Of a stretch of DNA of 64,000 nt, positions 33,041-44,212 are shown piece after piece (position 1 is the first letter of the stretch; every line of letters starts with the position of its first letter). The position numbers and the translations under genes were made by a program. Source of the stretch: Cordylochernes scorpioides (taxonomy: Eukaryota; Arthropoda; Arachnida; Pseudoscorpiones; Chernetidae); assembly GCA_030710605.1 (NCBI GenBank), contig CP092879.1, forward strand, positions 28,591,201 through 28,655,200, written 5' to 3'. The notes beneath the pieces were generated by a model. That model did not search any database and was not told where the DNA came from. It saw only the letters and a program-made list of their open reading frames with translations.

Positions 33041-34166
33041 ATTATTTATAGATGGCGCGTTATAAGCCCTATAATTGATATGAATTATTTTTATATTTTT
33101 TAAACGTGTAGTATAAAATTGATCGTGGTAGAGGTCAAGGGGAATGTGTGCTCCATCCATACTTTCCCCCGTCATAGACAGAGACAATATGAGGCACCAA
33201 GCATCGTTTTTTTTTTTACTAAAACCTAACTCTCAACCATTCTCTAAAATATATTTTTAGAATTCCCTTCCTCGATTTAGCTGGATATCGCATGCATGGG
33301 TGACCATCACGTGGCTCTAAACCATAGACAATCTTTAATGAAAGAAAAGGATCCTTGGAATAAATGTTATTTTGCGATTTTTAGAGGATAAAGGAGGTCA
33401 CGCCGTCATTGAAGCTGAATTTCCTCTAGCTTCTACCTTTTTTACGGCGACTGTTTTATAAGGTAATGAATACACTGATTTCCAGAATATAGCGATAACT
33501 TCATAAAATCAATAAAGCCTACAAGGCTAAGTTTCCTGTATAATTTTATTTCTCTACCTTTCGTGCTAACATGACACGCCGAGAAAATTCAATATCTATT
33601 TATATATTTATATATTTATATTTATATATTTATACTAAAATTTATTGTATTTACTATTTTAAATTTTATATATGACTATTACATTGAAATTTAGGTTTTA
33701 AAACAGGTTTTTACTTATGACTATATATGAAGATAAGTTTTCAAATATATGTAACTAACATCATACCAAGACTTACAAAGATACTAAAGCAGTGCACATG
33801 TAAAAATATCTAGATAATATAGATGCCAAACATCGGAGATAAAACTTTTCGTATTTTACAATTATATATTGTTACATCAATTTTAATGCGTCTTACATTT
33901 ATTCAAAATATTCTATTATATTTAATATTTATTTAAAACAGAATATTTAGATTATCATCATTCCTTTTTATAGTTTCATTCCTTTTGTAATATTTATTGT
34001 ACATATATCTTGATTGGTTATTGGAACGAGAGAGGACCTAGACGAAGACGGCGGATCACGACCTACGAGGAAGACCACGAATAAATAAACACGATAACGT
34101 TGGAAGATAATTTATTTTTATTTACTTTTATTTATTTACTTTTACATTTATTTATTTGCTTTGAAT
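33041..34166 (+). mobile_element. 5' leader/LTR region of Ty3-like unit 2
   Basis: Second copy of 29522-30666 with small differences: the 45-bp deletion at 33571, extra TTTATA units near 33605 and a few substitutions. Confidence 0.7.
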
Positions 34167-34652
34167 ATGGAAACCCGCTCGGGAAATGTATAACACCAAG
34201 AAGGAAGAAACCAAAGTCGACGACCCTGCAAAGCTGTAACTTGGTGCAACAATTGGTAGAGATGCTGGTTTCGAACCAGTTGCTTTGAACCCCAATATAG
34301 AAATTCCGAAATATGACGGGACAGAAGACCCTCGCCTATGGATAGAATCCCTCGAAGAGATTGGTTTCCTCTACCATTGGGCAGACTACATAATCGCCCA
34401 TTATGCCGCCATGAACATGACGGGAAGCGCTAATACCCGGTTAAATTTGCACAAAGCTAGTTTCACGAGTTGGGAAAATATTAAAATCCGCCTCATTCAG
34501 GATTTTTCTCTGGATGCGAATGAAGAAGAACTTAGAATGAAGCTCAACAGAATGCAACACTGGAATGAACCAGCAATCAGGTTCGCGGAAGACATTCTAG
34601 TGTTGTGCAACAAGGTTGACCCCGCAATGGAAGAAGAAACAAAAATTGAACA
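34167..34652 (+). pseudogene. gag of unit 2, 5' part
   Basis: Same start as unit 1, but a small deletion near 34187 shifts the frame and a TAA appears at 34237; downstream the capsid frame is open again from 34285. It is interrupted at codon level by the PLE inserted at 34652 and resumes at 39155. Confidence 0.85.
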
Positions 34653-35695
34653 GTAGAACATGAAGACTCTTCCGGTGTGCAACTTAAGAATAAACGTATC
34701 ATTAAACGGAAGATAAGGATCTTTTATTTGGAGACGTTACGAGCTTTCGGGCAAACGCCCTTCTACAGGTTTGACGAAAAAAATCAAGGCGAGAGACAGA
34801 CTTTTATACACGGGGATGATTTACATAGAACACAATTTTTTTTTTTAAGGCTTAGCAGTAAGAATTTAGTAACTATTGTAGTGATATGGTAATAAGTTGT
34901 TGTATATAAGATTTTTAATTATGTAAAAAAGGAATAAACTAGTTTGAAACAAAGATATCATAAATTTCGGGAATTTCTATTTTTCTATTTATGCTTTTAA
35001 GTTTGGTGGATACTATGGATTCTAACATTAGTCTTTGGTGTAGGTTGGGTATGTTACGGTAATGAATAGTGGGGTGGTTGGTATTAAAAGAGTGGCCAGT
35101 GGATGCGACATGCTGATAGATGAGGGAACGTGGGTCGTTGTTATTAATGTTGCGGGTGTGTTCTGACATTCTAATGGCGACGGTTCTACCTGTCTCACCC
35201 ACATAAGTGGCGGAGCAATGTTCGCATGAGACAGAGTAGACCGCCCCAGAAGAATCCAGAGGACTGGGTCGGGTACTAGTTTTTGTAATGGGGTGTCGGA
35301 GAAGTGAGTGGATACTGGGGGTATTAATGAAAAAGGTGCGAATGCCAAATGGCCTAATGAGGCGGGAGATGCTAACTGTTACGGGAGAATAGGGCAACAT
35401 GCAGGTAGTCCTGAAGACTGGGGGAGGATTGGAGGGAGCGGGAGAATAGGTATGTTTATTAATGAATGTTAGTGGATAGGAGGCGGCGGTGAGATGGGAG
35501 ATGATACGGGCTTTTTCTGTGGTTTTAAAGATGGGTAGAGAGCAGTGTGTGTGAAGGCGCCTGGTGAGTGTTTTAACGATGTTAATTTTGTGTACTATGG
35601 GACAGAAGGAGTTGAAATGGGTGTAGGTGGGGGGTACTGCTATTCTTGTAGTATACTGTGGTGTGGAATGATGCCGGGGTACGTATGATTCCCAT
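34653..35695 (-). repeat. Inverted arm of the PLE (3' end copy)
   Basis: Reverse complement of about 38173-39143 plus a tail of about 30 bp also present at 36505-36535. On the minus strand it encodes the complete GIY-YIG endonuclease end in one frame (from 35700 to 34939), including the part deleted in the main body. Confidence 0.9.
34745..34768 (-). ncRNA. Hammerhead-like motif, inverted PLE arm
   Basis: Reverse complement reads CTGTAGA-A-GGGC-GTTT-GCCC-GAAA followed by GCTCG. PLE pseudo-LTRs are known to carry hammerhead ribozymes (core CUGANGA, stem II, GAAA). Here the base at the core A6 position is U, so activity is doubtful. Confidence 0.4.
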
Positions 35696-36535
35696 CTCAC
35701 CGCCGCCTCCTATCCACTAACATTCATTAATAAACATACCTATTCTCCCGCTCCCTCCAATCCTCCCCCAGTCTTCAGGACTACCTGCATGTTGCCCTAT
35801 TCTCCCTTAACAGTTAGCATCTCCCGCCTCATTAGGCCATTTGGCATTCTCACCTTTTTCATTAATACCCCCAGTATCCACTCACTTCTCCGACACCCCA
35901 TTACAAAAACTAGTACCCGACCCAGTCCTCTGGATTCTTCTGGGGCGGTCTACTCTGTCTCATGCGAACATTGCTCCGCCACTTATGTGGGTGAGACAGG
36001 TAGAACCGTCGCCATTAGAATGTCAGAACACACCCGCAACATTAATAACAACGACCCACGTTCCCTCATCTATCAGCATGTCGCATCCACTGGCCACTCT
36101 TTTAATACCAACCACCCCACTATTCATTACCGTAACATACCCAACCTACACCAAAGACTAATGTTAGAATCCATAGTATCCACCAAACTTAAAAGCATAA
36201 ATAGAAAAATAGAAATTCCCGAAATTTATGATATCTTTGTTTCAAACTAATTTATTCCTTTTTTACATAATTAAAAATCTTATATACAACAACTTATTAC
36301 CATATCACTACAATAGTTACTAAATTCTTACTGCTAAGCCTTAAAAAAAAAAAATTGTGTTCTATGTAAATCATCCCCGTGTATATAGGTCTGTCTCTCG
36401 CCTTGATTTTTTCGTCAAACCTGTAGAAGGGCGTTTGCCCGAAAGCTCGTAACGTCTCCAAATAAAAGATCCTTATCTTCCGTTTAATGATACGTTTATT
36501 CTTAAGTTACACACCGGAAGAGTCTTCATGTTCTA
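35691..36535 (+). repeat. Direct 5' pseudo-LTR copy of the PLE
   Basis: Matches 38366-39143. Frame 35789-36250 (153 codons) holds an uninterrupted GIY-YIG endonuclease C-terminus, with AVYSVSCEHCSATYVGETGR and the downstream MSEHTRN. After it come the 3' untranslated region, the ribozyme-like motif (36421-36444) and AATAAA. Confidence 0.85.
36421..36444 (+). ncRNA. Hammerhead-like motif, PLE pseudo-LTR
   Basis: CTGTAGA (36421-36427), a 4-bp GGGC/GCCC stem with a GTTT loop, then GAAA (36441-36444) and GCTCGTAACGTC. Same order as the hammerhead core of other PLEs, with U for A6. Confidence 0.4.
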
Positions 36536-36575
36536 CTATTAATCAATTGAGTTTAACTTAATCTTCGTATTTATT

Positions 36576-38798
36576 ATGGCTCTTCCTAGAGGCGAAATCG
36601 ACAGATACAAGTTCCTCATTCACAAGAAATCTCTTCAACTCGCCAAATGGCGCTGCCATTTAAAGTTCAACCAGCTATGTGAACGGCTAGTGTTTATCCC
36701 TCCATCCCTCCGAGTAAAGGATCCTGTTGGAAACCCCTTCTCAGCAGAACTTATAAGAAGAATCCAATGGCAACTCTTACGGGCAAGAACTAAAGGTTGC
36801 CTCTCCCAAATTAGATTCCTCACCAAATCAATCAAAGGGCTAATATGCCTAACCTCCCAAAACGTTCATGAATCTGAATTCACAGCTCTCATAGAAAGAA
36901 CCACGTCAGATATCAAGATACAAGACCGAAGTATACAGCTTAGACACGATAAAAAGCTAGCGTTCTGGTCCCAGAAATACTCCTTCCCACTCGATCGCAA
37001 GTATGCCAACCCCGATGTTTCTAACAACATCATCAATCTGTCTAGCGTAACCCTCACCCCTGCTGAAAACAGCCTCCTCTCTAAAGGCCTCAAGTATCGA
37101 CTTCCCGCCAAACCCGATATACCCAGGATCATCAGTGGAATAGAGGCCTCCGTTAAGAATCATAACCATCAAGACAGATGCGCCATCAGAAACCATGTAT
37201 CCCGGGTACTCCAGAGACCTCTCCCCCCCACCCCCAAATTCCCAAACTGAATCCAAGGCCCTCCGCAGACTAATGAAACAACGTTCAATAGTCATCAGCA
37301 GATCAGATAAGGGCACTGACACCGTAATCCTAGACCGATCTTCGTACCACGCCAAAATCTTGGAAATATTGCAGGACACAGCCACTTTTTCTCAAATTTC
37401 CGCCCAAGACAGCACAACAGCACTAAAAACCTTCGAGTCCTCTCTCAACCGAATGAAAAGATCCAGACTCATCTCAACGGAGGAACACAAATCCTTTACC
37501 ACTAATCTCCCCAATGGTACCTACATCTACGGCCTTCCCAAGGTCCACAAACCTTCTGTCCTTCTACGCCCTATCATTGCATATCACCTCTCTCCCGCCT
37601 ACCCCCTAGCTAAGTACCTCTCAAATTATCTCTCACCTCTTTTAAACAACAATAGAAGTAATCTCACAGTTTCCAGCACCCCCACATTCATTCAAGAAAT
37701 AACCGGCCTACACCCCCCCCCCCCCCCCAAAACTTCACCATGTTTTCATTTGACGTTTCATCCCTGTACCTCAGTCTCCCCCATCACCTGATAATTGACA
37801 GCCTCAACCAATTTTTGGTTTCCATTAACACAGATCCCGTCAAGACCAACTCTATCACATCCCTCTCACAGATATGCTTAAACATGAGCACCTTTACCTT
37901 TGACCATATCCATTTCAAAATGATAAGGGGATCGCCTATGGGAAGCCCCCTCTCCTCCATAGCTGCTGAGCTGGTTATGACCAGAATAGATAAATGGGTC
38001 TGCAACCTCCATTGTGATGACATCCTATTCTGGCGACGATATGTCGATGATATCCTGTGCATTTGTAAAACCGACCATGAAGAAACCATCCTGTCCACTC
38101 TCAACAGCTACAACCCTAACCTCTCGTTCACCATGGAAAAAGAACAGGGACACATCATTCCCTTCCTAGACATGGGAATCATACGTACCCCGGCATCATT
38201 CCACACCACAGTATACTACAAGAATAGCAGTACCCCCACCTACACCCATTTCAACTCCTTCTGTCCCATAGTACACAAAATTAACATCGTTAAAACACTC
38301 ACCAGGCGCCTTCACACACACTGCTCTCTACCCATCTTTAAAACCACAGAAAAAGCCCGTATCATCTCCCATCTCACCGCCGCCTCCTATCCACTAACAT
38401 TCATTAATAAACATACCTATTCTCCCGCTCCCTCCAATCCTCCCCCAGTCTTCAGGACTACCTGCATGTTGCCCTATTCTCCCTTAACAGTTAGCATCTC
38501 CCGCCTCATTAGGCCATTTGGCATTCGCACCTTTTTCATTAATACCCCCAGTATCCACTCACTTCTCCGACACCCCATTACAAAAACTAGTACCCGACCC
38601 AGTCCTCTGGATTCTTCTGGGGCGGTCTACTCTGTCTCATGCGAACATTGCTCCGCCACTTATGTGGGTGAGACAGGTAGAACCGTCGCCATTAGAATGT
38701 CAGAACACACCCGCAACATTAATAACAACGACCCTCTTTTAATACCAACCACCCCACTATTCATTACCGTAACATACCCAACCTACACCAAAGACTAA
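36576..38798 (+). pseudogene. PLE reverse transcriptase with GIY-YIG endonuclease
   Basis: One long ORF of about 740 codons broken into three frames: 36576-37235, 37235-37720 and 37720-38798. N-terminus MALPRGEIDRYKF; RT begins in the second frame (YGLPKVHKP, LRPIIA) and continues with FSFDVSSLYLSLP, the RGSPMGSPLSS motif and the catalytic YVDDILCIC (about 38040-38070). The C-terminal GIY-YIG domain has AVYSVSCEHCSATYVGETGR (around 38620-38680) and MSEHT. PLE RT-EN proteins nick DNA and prime reverse transcription at the nick. Both frame changes fall at C homopolymers (37217-37231 and 37713-37728). A 40-bp deletion at 38734 relative to the pseudo-LTR copies destroys the endonuclease end. Confidence 0.9.
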
Positions 38799-39059
38799 TG
38801 TTAGAATCCATAGTATCCACCAAACTTAAAAGCATAAATAGAAAAATAGAAATTCCCGAAATTTATGATATCTTTGTTTCAAACTAATTTATTTCTTTTT
38901 TACATAATTAAAAATCTTATATACAACAACTTATTACCATATCACTACAATAGTTACTAAATTCTTACTGCTAAGCCTTAAAAAAAAAAAAATTGTGTTC
39001 TATGTAAATCATCCCCGTGTATATAGGTCTGTCTCTCGCCTTGATTTTTTTCGTCAAAC

Positions 39060-39083
39060 CTGTAGAAGGGCGTTTGCCCGAAA
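39060..39083 (+). ncRNA. Hammerhead-like motif, PLE 3' end
   Basis: Identical to the motif at 36421-36444; about 60 bp upstream of the element end, as expected for a PLE terminal ribozyme. Confidence 0.4.
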
Positions 39084-39154
39084 GCTCGTAACGTCTCCAA
39101 ATAAAAGATCCTTATCTTCCGTTTAATGATACGTTTATTCTTAAAAATTGAACA

Positions 39155-39766
39155 TGTTATTGGAGGAATGAAAAAAGAGTACTCAATCGCGCTCTACCTG
39201 AACCCTCCTAAAACGACCGATGAACTTCTTGTCGTGTGCAAGAAAATGGATTCTTTTGAAAAGAAGTATCGGGAACCTGTGGAGAAATCCAGAAACCTAT
39301 ATAACGGTCCACGCAATTCTAGACCCCAACAACAATCGAGGTACGTGCCGCCGACTGCCACACGAAACTACCAGACCACTTCCAGGCCCCAAGCCCCTGT
39401 TTCCAATAATTACAAGAACGACCCCCCTCCTACTCCCAGGCAGTATCGAAACGACTTTCCCCAGCCCTCTACCCCTAGACGTCCTTATAATCCAAACTTT
39501 GTGCCGAAACCAAACTTTCAGAGAAACGCCTACAATAAAAGCCAAGAAGTGAGCAAAAATAGAACAAAAGATGGAAGACCAATCTGACTTAAGTGTAACA
39601 AGCCAGGGCACGTGGCCTGTTATTGTAGGGTTAAGTTTATAAGAATCCTAGAAGAGGATCCAACAGCTACCCAAGACAAGGTCGAAGAAGAAATCCGAAT
39701 GGATAATGGAACTGAGAAGTCGAGACATCTGCTCTACGCTAGCGTAAGTAATAACACGTACTAAAG
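39155..39766 (+). pseudogene. gag of unit 2, 3' part
   Basis: Continues unit 2 gag after the PLE. Open from about 39147 to a TGA at 39585-39587, where unit 1 has TGC, the first cysteine of the zinc knuckle. So this copy also lost its nucleocapsid by a point mutation, independently of the PLE. Confidence 0.85.
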
Positions 39767-39868
39767 TATCCCTACAAGGAATAGATATGCCGCATTGGAA
39801 GATTTAAACTAAGCATCGCGCCTGAGTCCGTCAATAAAAGCAAGTCGACCATAAATGGAATTAAAAAG

Positions 39869-40388
39869 TTGGACCCCAAATATAAAATGAACATTAACGT
39901 GGAAAGAATCGGTATCTGCGAAGCTTTGATTGATACAGGCGCCGATCTTTCAGTGGTCGCCCATTATGCCGCCATGAACATGACGGGAAGCGCTAATACC
40001 CGGTTAAATTTGCACAAAGCTAGTTTCACGAGTTGGGAAAATATTAAAATCCGCCTCATTCAGGATTTTTCTCTGGATGCGAATGAAGAAGAACTTAGAA
40101 TGAAGCTCAACAGAATACAGGTCTTGAAATAATAAATCCTGATAAAATGTGCTCCGGACCCGATGGCAAAGAATTAGATATCGTAGGAAATATTGTTTTA
40201 AATATAAAATTTGATGACAGAACGATTACACATCAATTTGTGATAATGAGAACACATTTGCTAATATTTATACTTGGACGAGATTTTCTTAAGAATATGA
40301 ACGCAAAAATTGATTGTCAGCGTGAAATAATCAAATATGACTTGACAGCAAATCGCCTGACGTTATCAAATATCAACAGAATAAAATA
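39869..40388 (+). pseudogene. Protease of unit 2, disrupted by a copied gag patch
   Basis: The retropepsin active site ALIDTGADLSVV is kept, but from 39958 to about 40118 the sequence is not protease: it is about 160 bp of gag (AHYAAMNMTGSANTRLNLHK onward). It replaces about 20 bp of protease. Downstream protease sequence resumes at ACAGGTCTTG in a different frame (40147-40389). Confidence 0.9.
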
Positions 40389-40796
40389 AAAAGTGCAAAG
40401 GATGCCATTGTACCAGAACTTTCTATTAAATTGATTAAGGCATTTGTAGAAGCAGAGGATGGCGAATACATCATCGAGGAGAACCATAAAATGTTTCAAA
40501 CAAATGGACTTCGACTAGCGAGAAGCTTAATAAATTTTGCGAATAAGGAAACATATATCTGAATAAAAAACCCTTACCCTCGACCATTAAAATATTTAAA
40601 AACCAAACATTGTGCTTTGGAAGCCAGCCAGCCGAAGTGAATCTTATGGAAGAAAGTGAACAAAAGGAGCATTAAGAACCTCAATTTCAGATGAACGGAA
40701 ATTTGTCATATAAGGAAAAAGAGCAATCGAAACAAGTTTTGGAAAATTACGCGGATTTGTTTTCGTCGGGATTAGGAAGATAATATAAAAAGAAAG
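40389..40796 (+). pseudogene. Linker to RT in unit 2, truncated
   Basis: Same as 32252-32650, with extra stops (TGA at 40560, TAA near 40674). Ends at the same position as unit 1. Confidence 0.7.
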
Positions 40797-41575
40797 GGAA
40801 AGGTAAACGCAAGAGATGTATTGCTGCCAATAATGATGGTACCCGGCTTGTGTGATTTAAAAAAAAAAAGATAAATATGATAAAATGATAAAAATTATGA
40901 ACCGGGTAGTAAAAAAAAGGAATCTAACTGGGTATCCTGAACTCACTATTGGGAACGATATAGCGAGGAAAAATGTTTCCAGTTGGATAAAAAAAAAAAA
41001 ATTCTGGCGAGCAAGAATCTCTTGAGGGGAGTATATGATATTGGGGAATGAAGAAAGGGAAGGTAGTTGCGAGGGTTGTTCTGTTGCCAATGATTATTTC
41101 ACCCGACTTGAATGGTAATAAAAAAAATTATGATTGGTAATGATGAGCCGGGTAATAAGAAAAATAATCTAGCTGGGTATTCTGAACTCACTATTGGGAA
41201 TGATATAGCGAGGAAGGATTTCTCAGTTGGATTAATCAATGAAAAAAAATGTTTGGCGAACAGGAAGCCCTTGGGGTAATGCATGAGAAGTTCTGGGTAG
41301 GGGAGGTTAGGAGACGTCAACGATAAAATTAGAAAGACGCAATAGAAAAAAGTATAAATTCAAAAATATCTTAAACTATTAAAAAATATTTTGACGTTGT
41401 CAATATATTAAAGTTTTCAAATGATGAGAAAGATGGTTGAAGTTATAATATGTGTGTAATAAGCCTAGAGATGATGAAGATTACGATTTGAAGAAAAAAT
41501 ATATATAATTAGTTGTTGTTGGCTGACGGCATTGCTAATGATTGTAAAATGAATTACAAAATAATAAAAAATAAT
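40797..41575. repeat. 800-bp repeat, uninterrupted copy
   Basis: Full-length copy. It supplies the empty sites for the Helitron (41193/41194) and for the Ty3 LTR (about 41575). Confidence 0.85.
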
Positions 41576-41836
41576 TATATAATTGATTAATATTAAAATG
41601 TTTTATACATATCTAAAGTTGTATTAATTGGAATAGTAATGGGGCAGGTAAAATGAAGAACTTAATGAATATATGATAAAAATGCTATTGCCATAAATCG
41701 ATTGAATAGTTAATTCAGTGCGGGAAAAAAACAGAGAAAGTGTTACATTAATAGAGTTCTGTAGAGAAAATTCTCCTACCAGATGGATGATATCTTGGAT
41801 GGGTCTTGTTGGGTGGGCTGCGATGAGGCTTGGTGA
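41576..41836. other. AT-rich spacer
   Basis: No feature recognised. Confidence 0.5.
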
Positions 41837-42244
41837 TCACTTTTTGCGGTGGTTGCCATGGGACATCGTCGATGCTGGTTGGCGGCTCAATGCCAGGATT
41901 CTTCGATGGATCTTGTCTGCTTGTTCGAGCCGATGGAAGAAGGTCCTCGTGGCGCAGGAGTTGTCGATGGGGGCGATGATGATCTCCTCGGTGCGAGGTA
42001 CGGCTAGTCCTCGCATGGCGTCTTTGAGATGGTCTACTGGATCGTCAAGGTGGAGGGTAAGTAGAAGGAGCATCCACACGAATGCGCCGTTGACCACCGG
42101 TGCCTCTGTCATCCTCTGCATGCCGCTGTCCTCAGTTATCCTGTCGACTTTCTGTAATATTGTTGCAATGTGCCGACGTATGGATGAACTGGCAGTCGTG
42201 TACGTGAGGCGAGTGTTGAGGTTCTTCCCACACGCGGACAACAA
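41837..42244 (-). CDS. Unrecognised 135-codon frame
   Basis: GC-rich island with an uninterrupted minus-strand frame: an arginine-containing N-terminus, RRHIATILQKVDRITE, an aliphatic stretch VNGAFVWMLLLLTLHLDD, and RTFFHRLEQADKIHRRIL. The opposite strand is also open for 181 codons, which weakens the case. Helical, charged composition would suit a Gag-like or viral/structural protein, but I recognise no motif. Could be a fragment of a larger gene. Confidence 0.3.
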   Translation of the reverse strand: MLSACGKNLNTRLTYTTASSSIRRHIATILQKVDRITEDSGMQRMTEAPVVNGAFVWMLLLLTLHLDDPVDHLKDAMRGLAVPRTEEIIIAPIDNSCATRTFFHRLEQADKIHRRILALSRQPASTMSHGNHRKK

Positions 42245-42592
42245 GAAGCAGAGGCAGGGCTAGAAGTTAGCACATAGAGTGATCGGAGACAGCCCACGGG
42301 ACAGAGGTAGAGGCCATGACACCAACTTTGATGTTTATCACCGAGACATGGAGGGAGAGGGTGTGTGAGAGAGAAAGGCTGAAGCGGACTGCCGAGAAAC
42401 ACCCCCTAGAACCATCTGCTGACCCCCTGTCAAAACTTGTCTTGTTTTCAGGGGTCGTCTATAAAGAGTCCCTGGGGGCCCCACATGGGCTGGGCGTTGC
42501 CTTTTTCCACCCCTCTCCCCAGCTGTCCCCAGCTGACCGCTCTATGGATTTTTATTTTCACGTCAACATTTTTAGTGTGACATACAAATAGG
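42245..42592. other. GC-rich segment without recognised gene
   Basis: Contains purine-rich (GAGAGAGAAAGG) and CCCC-rich stretches. Both strands have short open frames with low-complexity products. Possibly the end of a transposon that includes the preceding frame. Confidence 0.4.
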
Positions 42593-42672
42593 AGTTTACA
42601 GGTATTATTAATAAAGATATAGCATATATACAAAATATGGGGGTGGCAGCAAACAGAAACGGTGTACATTTT
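42593..42672. repeat. Dispersed repeat end (pairs with 13806-13900)
   Basis: See 13806-13900; same orientation, ends at GGTGTACATT. Confidence 0.6.
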
Positions 42673-42784
42673 AATACAGTTTAAAATATACTATATATAT
42701 GTAATAAGGTGAAGTTCTGGTAGCTCTTGTAGAATCCTGTCGACTCTTCTGTGATAAGATCCTGTCGACTTTCAATGTGGCACT

Positions 42785-43090
42785 ATAGTGATAATAATGT
42801 GGTGAGGAGAGAAATAATCACACGACGAGTTGGTAGAGCAATAACCCCGGCAATCAGCGAGAGAGAGGCAGCGCCAGCGGCTGCCACCGCTGGACGGCTG
42901 TTTGTTGTGTTCGCCACCCCCCCGACTATCCAAAAATAGCCCTGCAGGGTTCGAAGAAAGGCATGTGGTCAGACCCTGGAATGTGGTCGTTGGTGTCCCA
43001 AATGACCGTACTTTCGCTGCGTTCTATCGACGTCTCTCTCTCGTTGACTGTAGGTTTACTTTATTATTCCTGGAAGAGCATATATTATGA
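42785..43090. repeat. Dispersed repeat (inverse of 10540-10870)
   Basis: Ends in CTGGAAGAGCATATATTATG and a (TA)n run. Contains GAGAGAGAGGCAGCGCCAGC. Opposite orientation to the copy at 10540-10870. Confidence 0.65.
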
Positions 43091-43920
43091 CATATATATA
43101 TATATATATAAATTTATTGTTTCATTTAAATATAGTAAAATATTTTTAAACATCAGCGTTTTTTATAAAATAATTATATCATTATAAAGTATCGAAAATA
43201 TTTCTCTATACGATATTACTTTATTCTATTTTGGTAGAGAAGAATGGAATCTTTAATGATGATGTTAGGTAATAGAGAGACCAATGATCCTATAAGAACC
43301 TATTCAATAAAATAACACTGTTCATTAAGCGAAGATATGAAAAAAAACGATACAAAAGGAGATACACCTGTGTTTACATACGTGTGAAGGGTCAAGGATA
43401 CATAGCGCGTGCTGATAATGGTCAACCCTATTGTCGCGACAATAAACCGACGACAATGTGATTATAATAAGAAAAGAGAAATTGAATGGAACGTAATTCA
43501 ACCATTATATCGACGACCTTCATTTCATCCTTTCAGGAAGCAGTTAGCGATTCAATCAGAAACGCGAGAGGAACTTAAGGTTTTCCGGAATTTTTTAGGG
43601 AAAAAACCGCTACCTATTGTCAAATTATTGTTGGACACATCGTGCCAAAATTGGAAAGTTTTGATTACTCGTTTTTTATTAAATTATAAAGTGAAAATCA
43701 ATTAGATCCCCTGCTATATCATGTTCTAAAAATATTCCTCAAGGTTTTGACATCAAAACTTACTTCGTGTCCCGTGAATACTTTTTCTACAATTGCCATT
43801 TCAATTACATGAACACATTAAGGAATTAAATTTTCTTTTCCAGTAGATTAAGAACTGATCACGGTATATATAGAATAAATAATCGTTTACTGCAAACTTC
43901 ATTATATTTCAATAGATAAA
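43091..43920. other. AT-rich spacer with one weak frame
   Basis: A 98-aa frame at 43409-43705 looks moderately protein-like (EELKVFRNFLGKKPLPIVKL) but no family is recognised. Otherwise nothing. Confidence 0.35.
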
Positions 43921-44212
43921 CACTCATGGGGATAACACTTAAGGAACTTGTACCTTAAAGCACCAATCAAACAATTCCACAGGTTTCTGGAGATAAGTAT
44001 ATTTTATTTTATGCCACAGGTTTCTCTCTCTGGAGATGTGTTTGTTTTATTGTACCTTTTAGCATGTATATCTGGATTCAGACAAGAACTCTGAAAGATA
44101 TTTGATACACAGTAACCTTTTTGAAGACCCACGAGATAACCAAATATGAACATAATTGCCTCTGTCTCTTTAAAGAAAAACATACGTCCTGCGACATAAA
44201 AATATGAAACCT
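43921..44212. mobile_element. MITE, copy 3 (with internal insert)
   Basis: Starts CACTCATGGGGATAACACTT and contains the family core TTTTAGCATGTATATCTGGA. About 110 bp extra lies near the left end compared with copy 1, including a repeated CCACAGGTTTCT. The right terminus is lost. Confidence 0.6.

Larger units (their letters stand above)
34653..39143 (+). mobile_element. Penelope-like element inserted in gag
   Basis: Flanked by an 11-bp target duplication AAAATTGAACA (34642-34652 and 39144-39154). Structure from left: an inverted copy of the element's 3' end (34653-35695), a direct copy of the same end (35691-36535) that acts as pseudo-LTR, then the full body with ORF and 3' end (36536-39143). 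Inverted 5' tails and pseudo-LTRs are characteristic of PLEs. The inversion joint has a 5-bp microhomology CCCAT at 35691-35695. The gag of unit 1 supplies the empty site. Confidence 0.92.
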
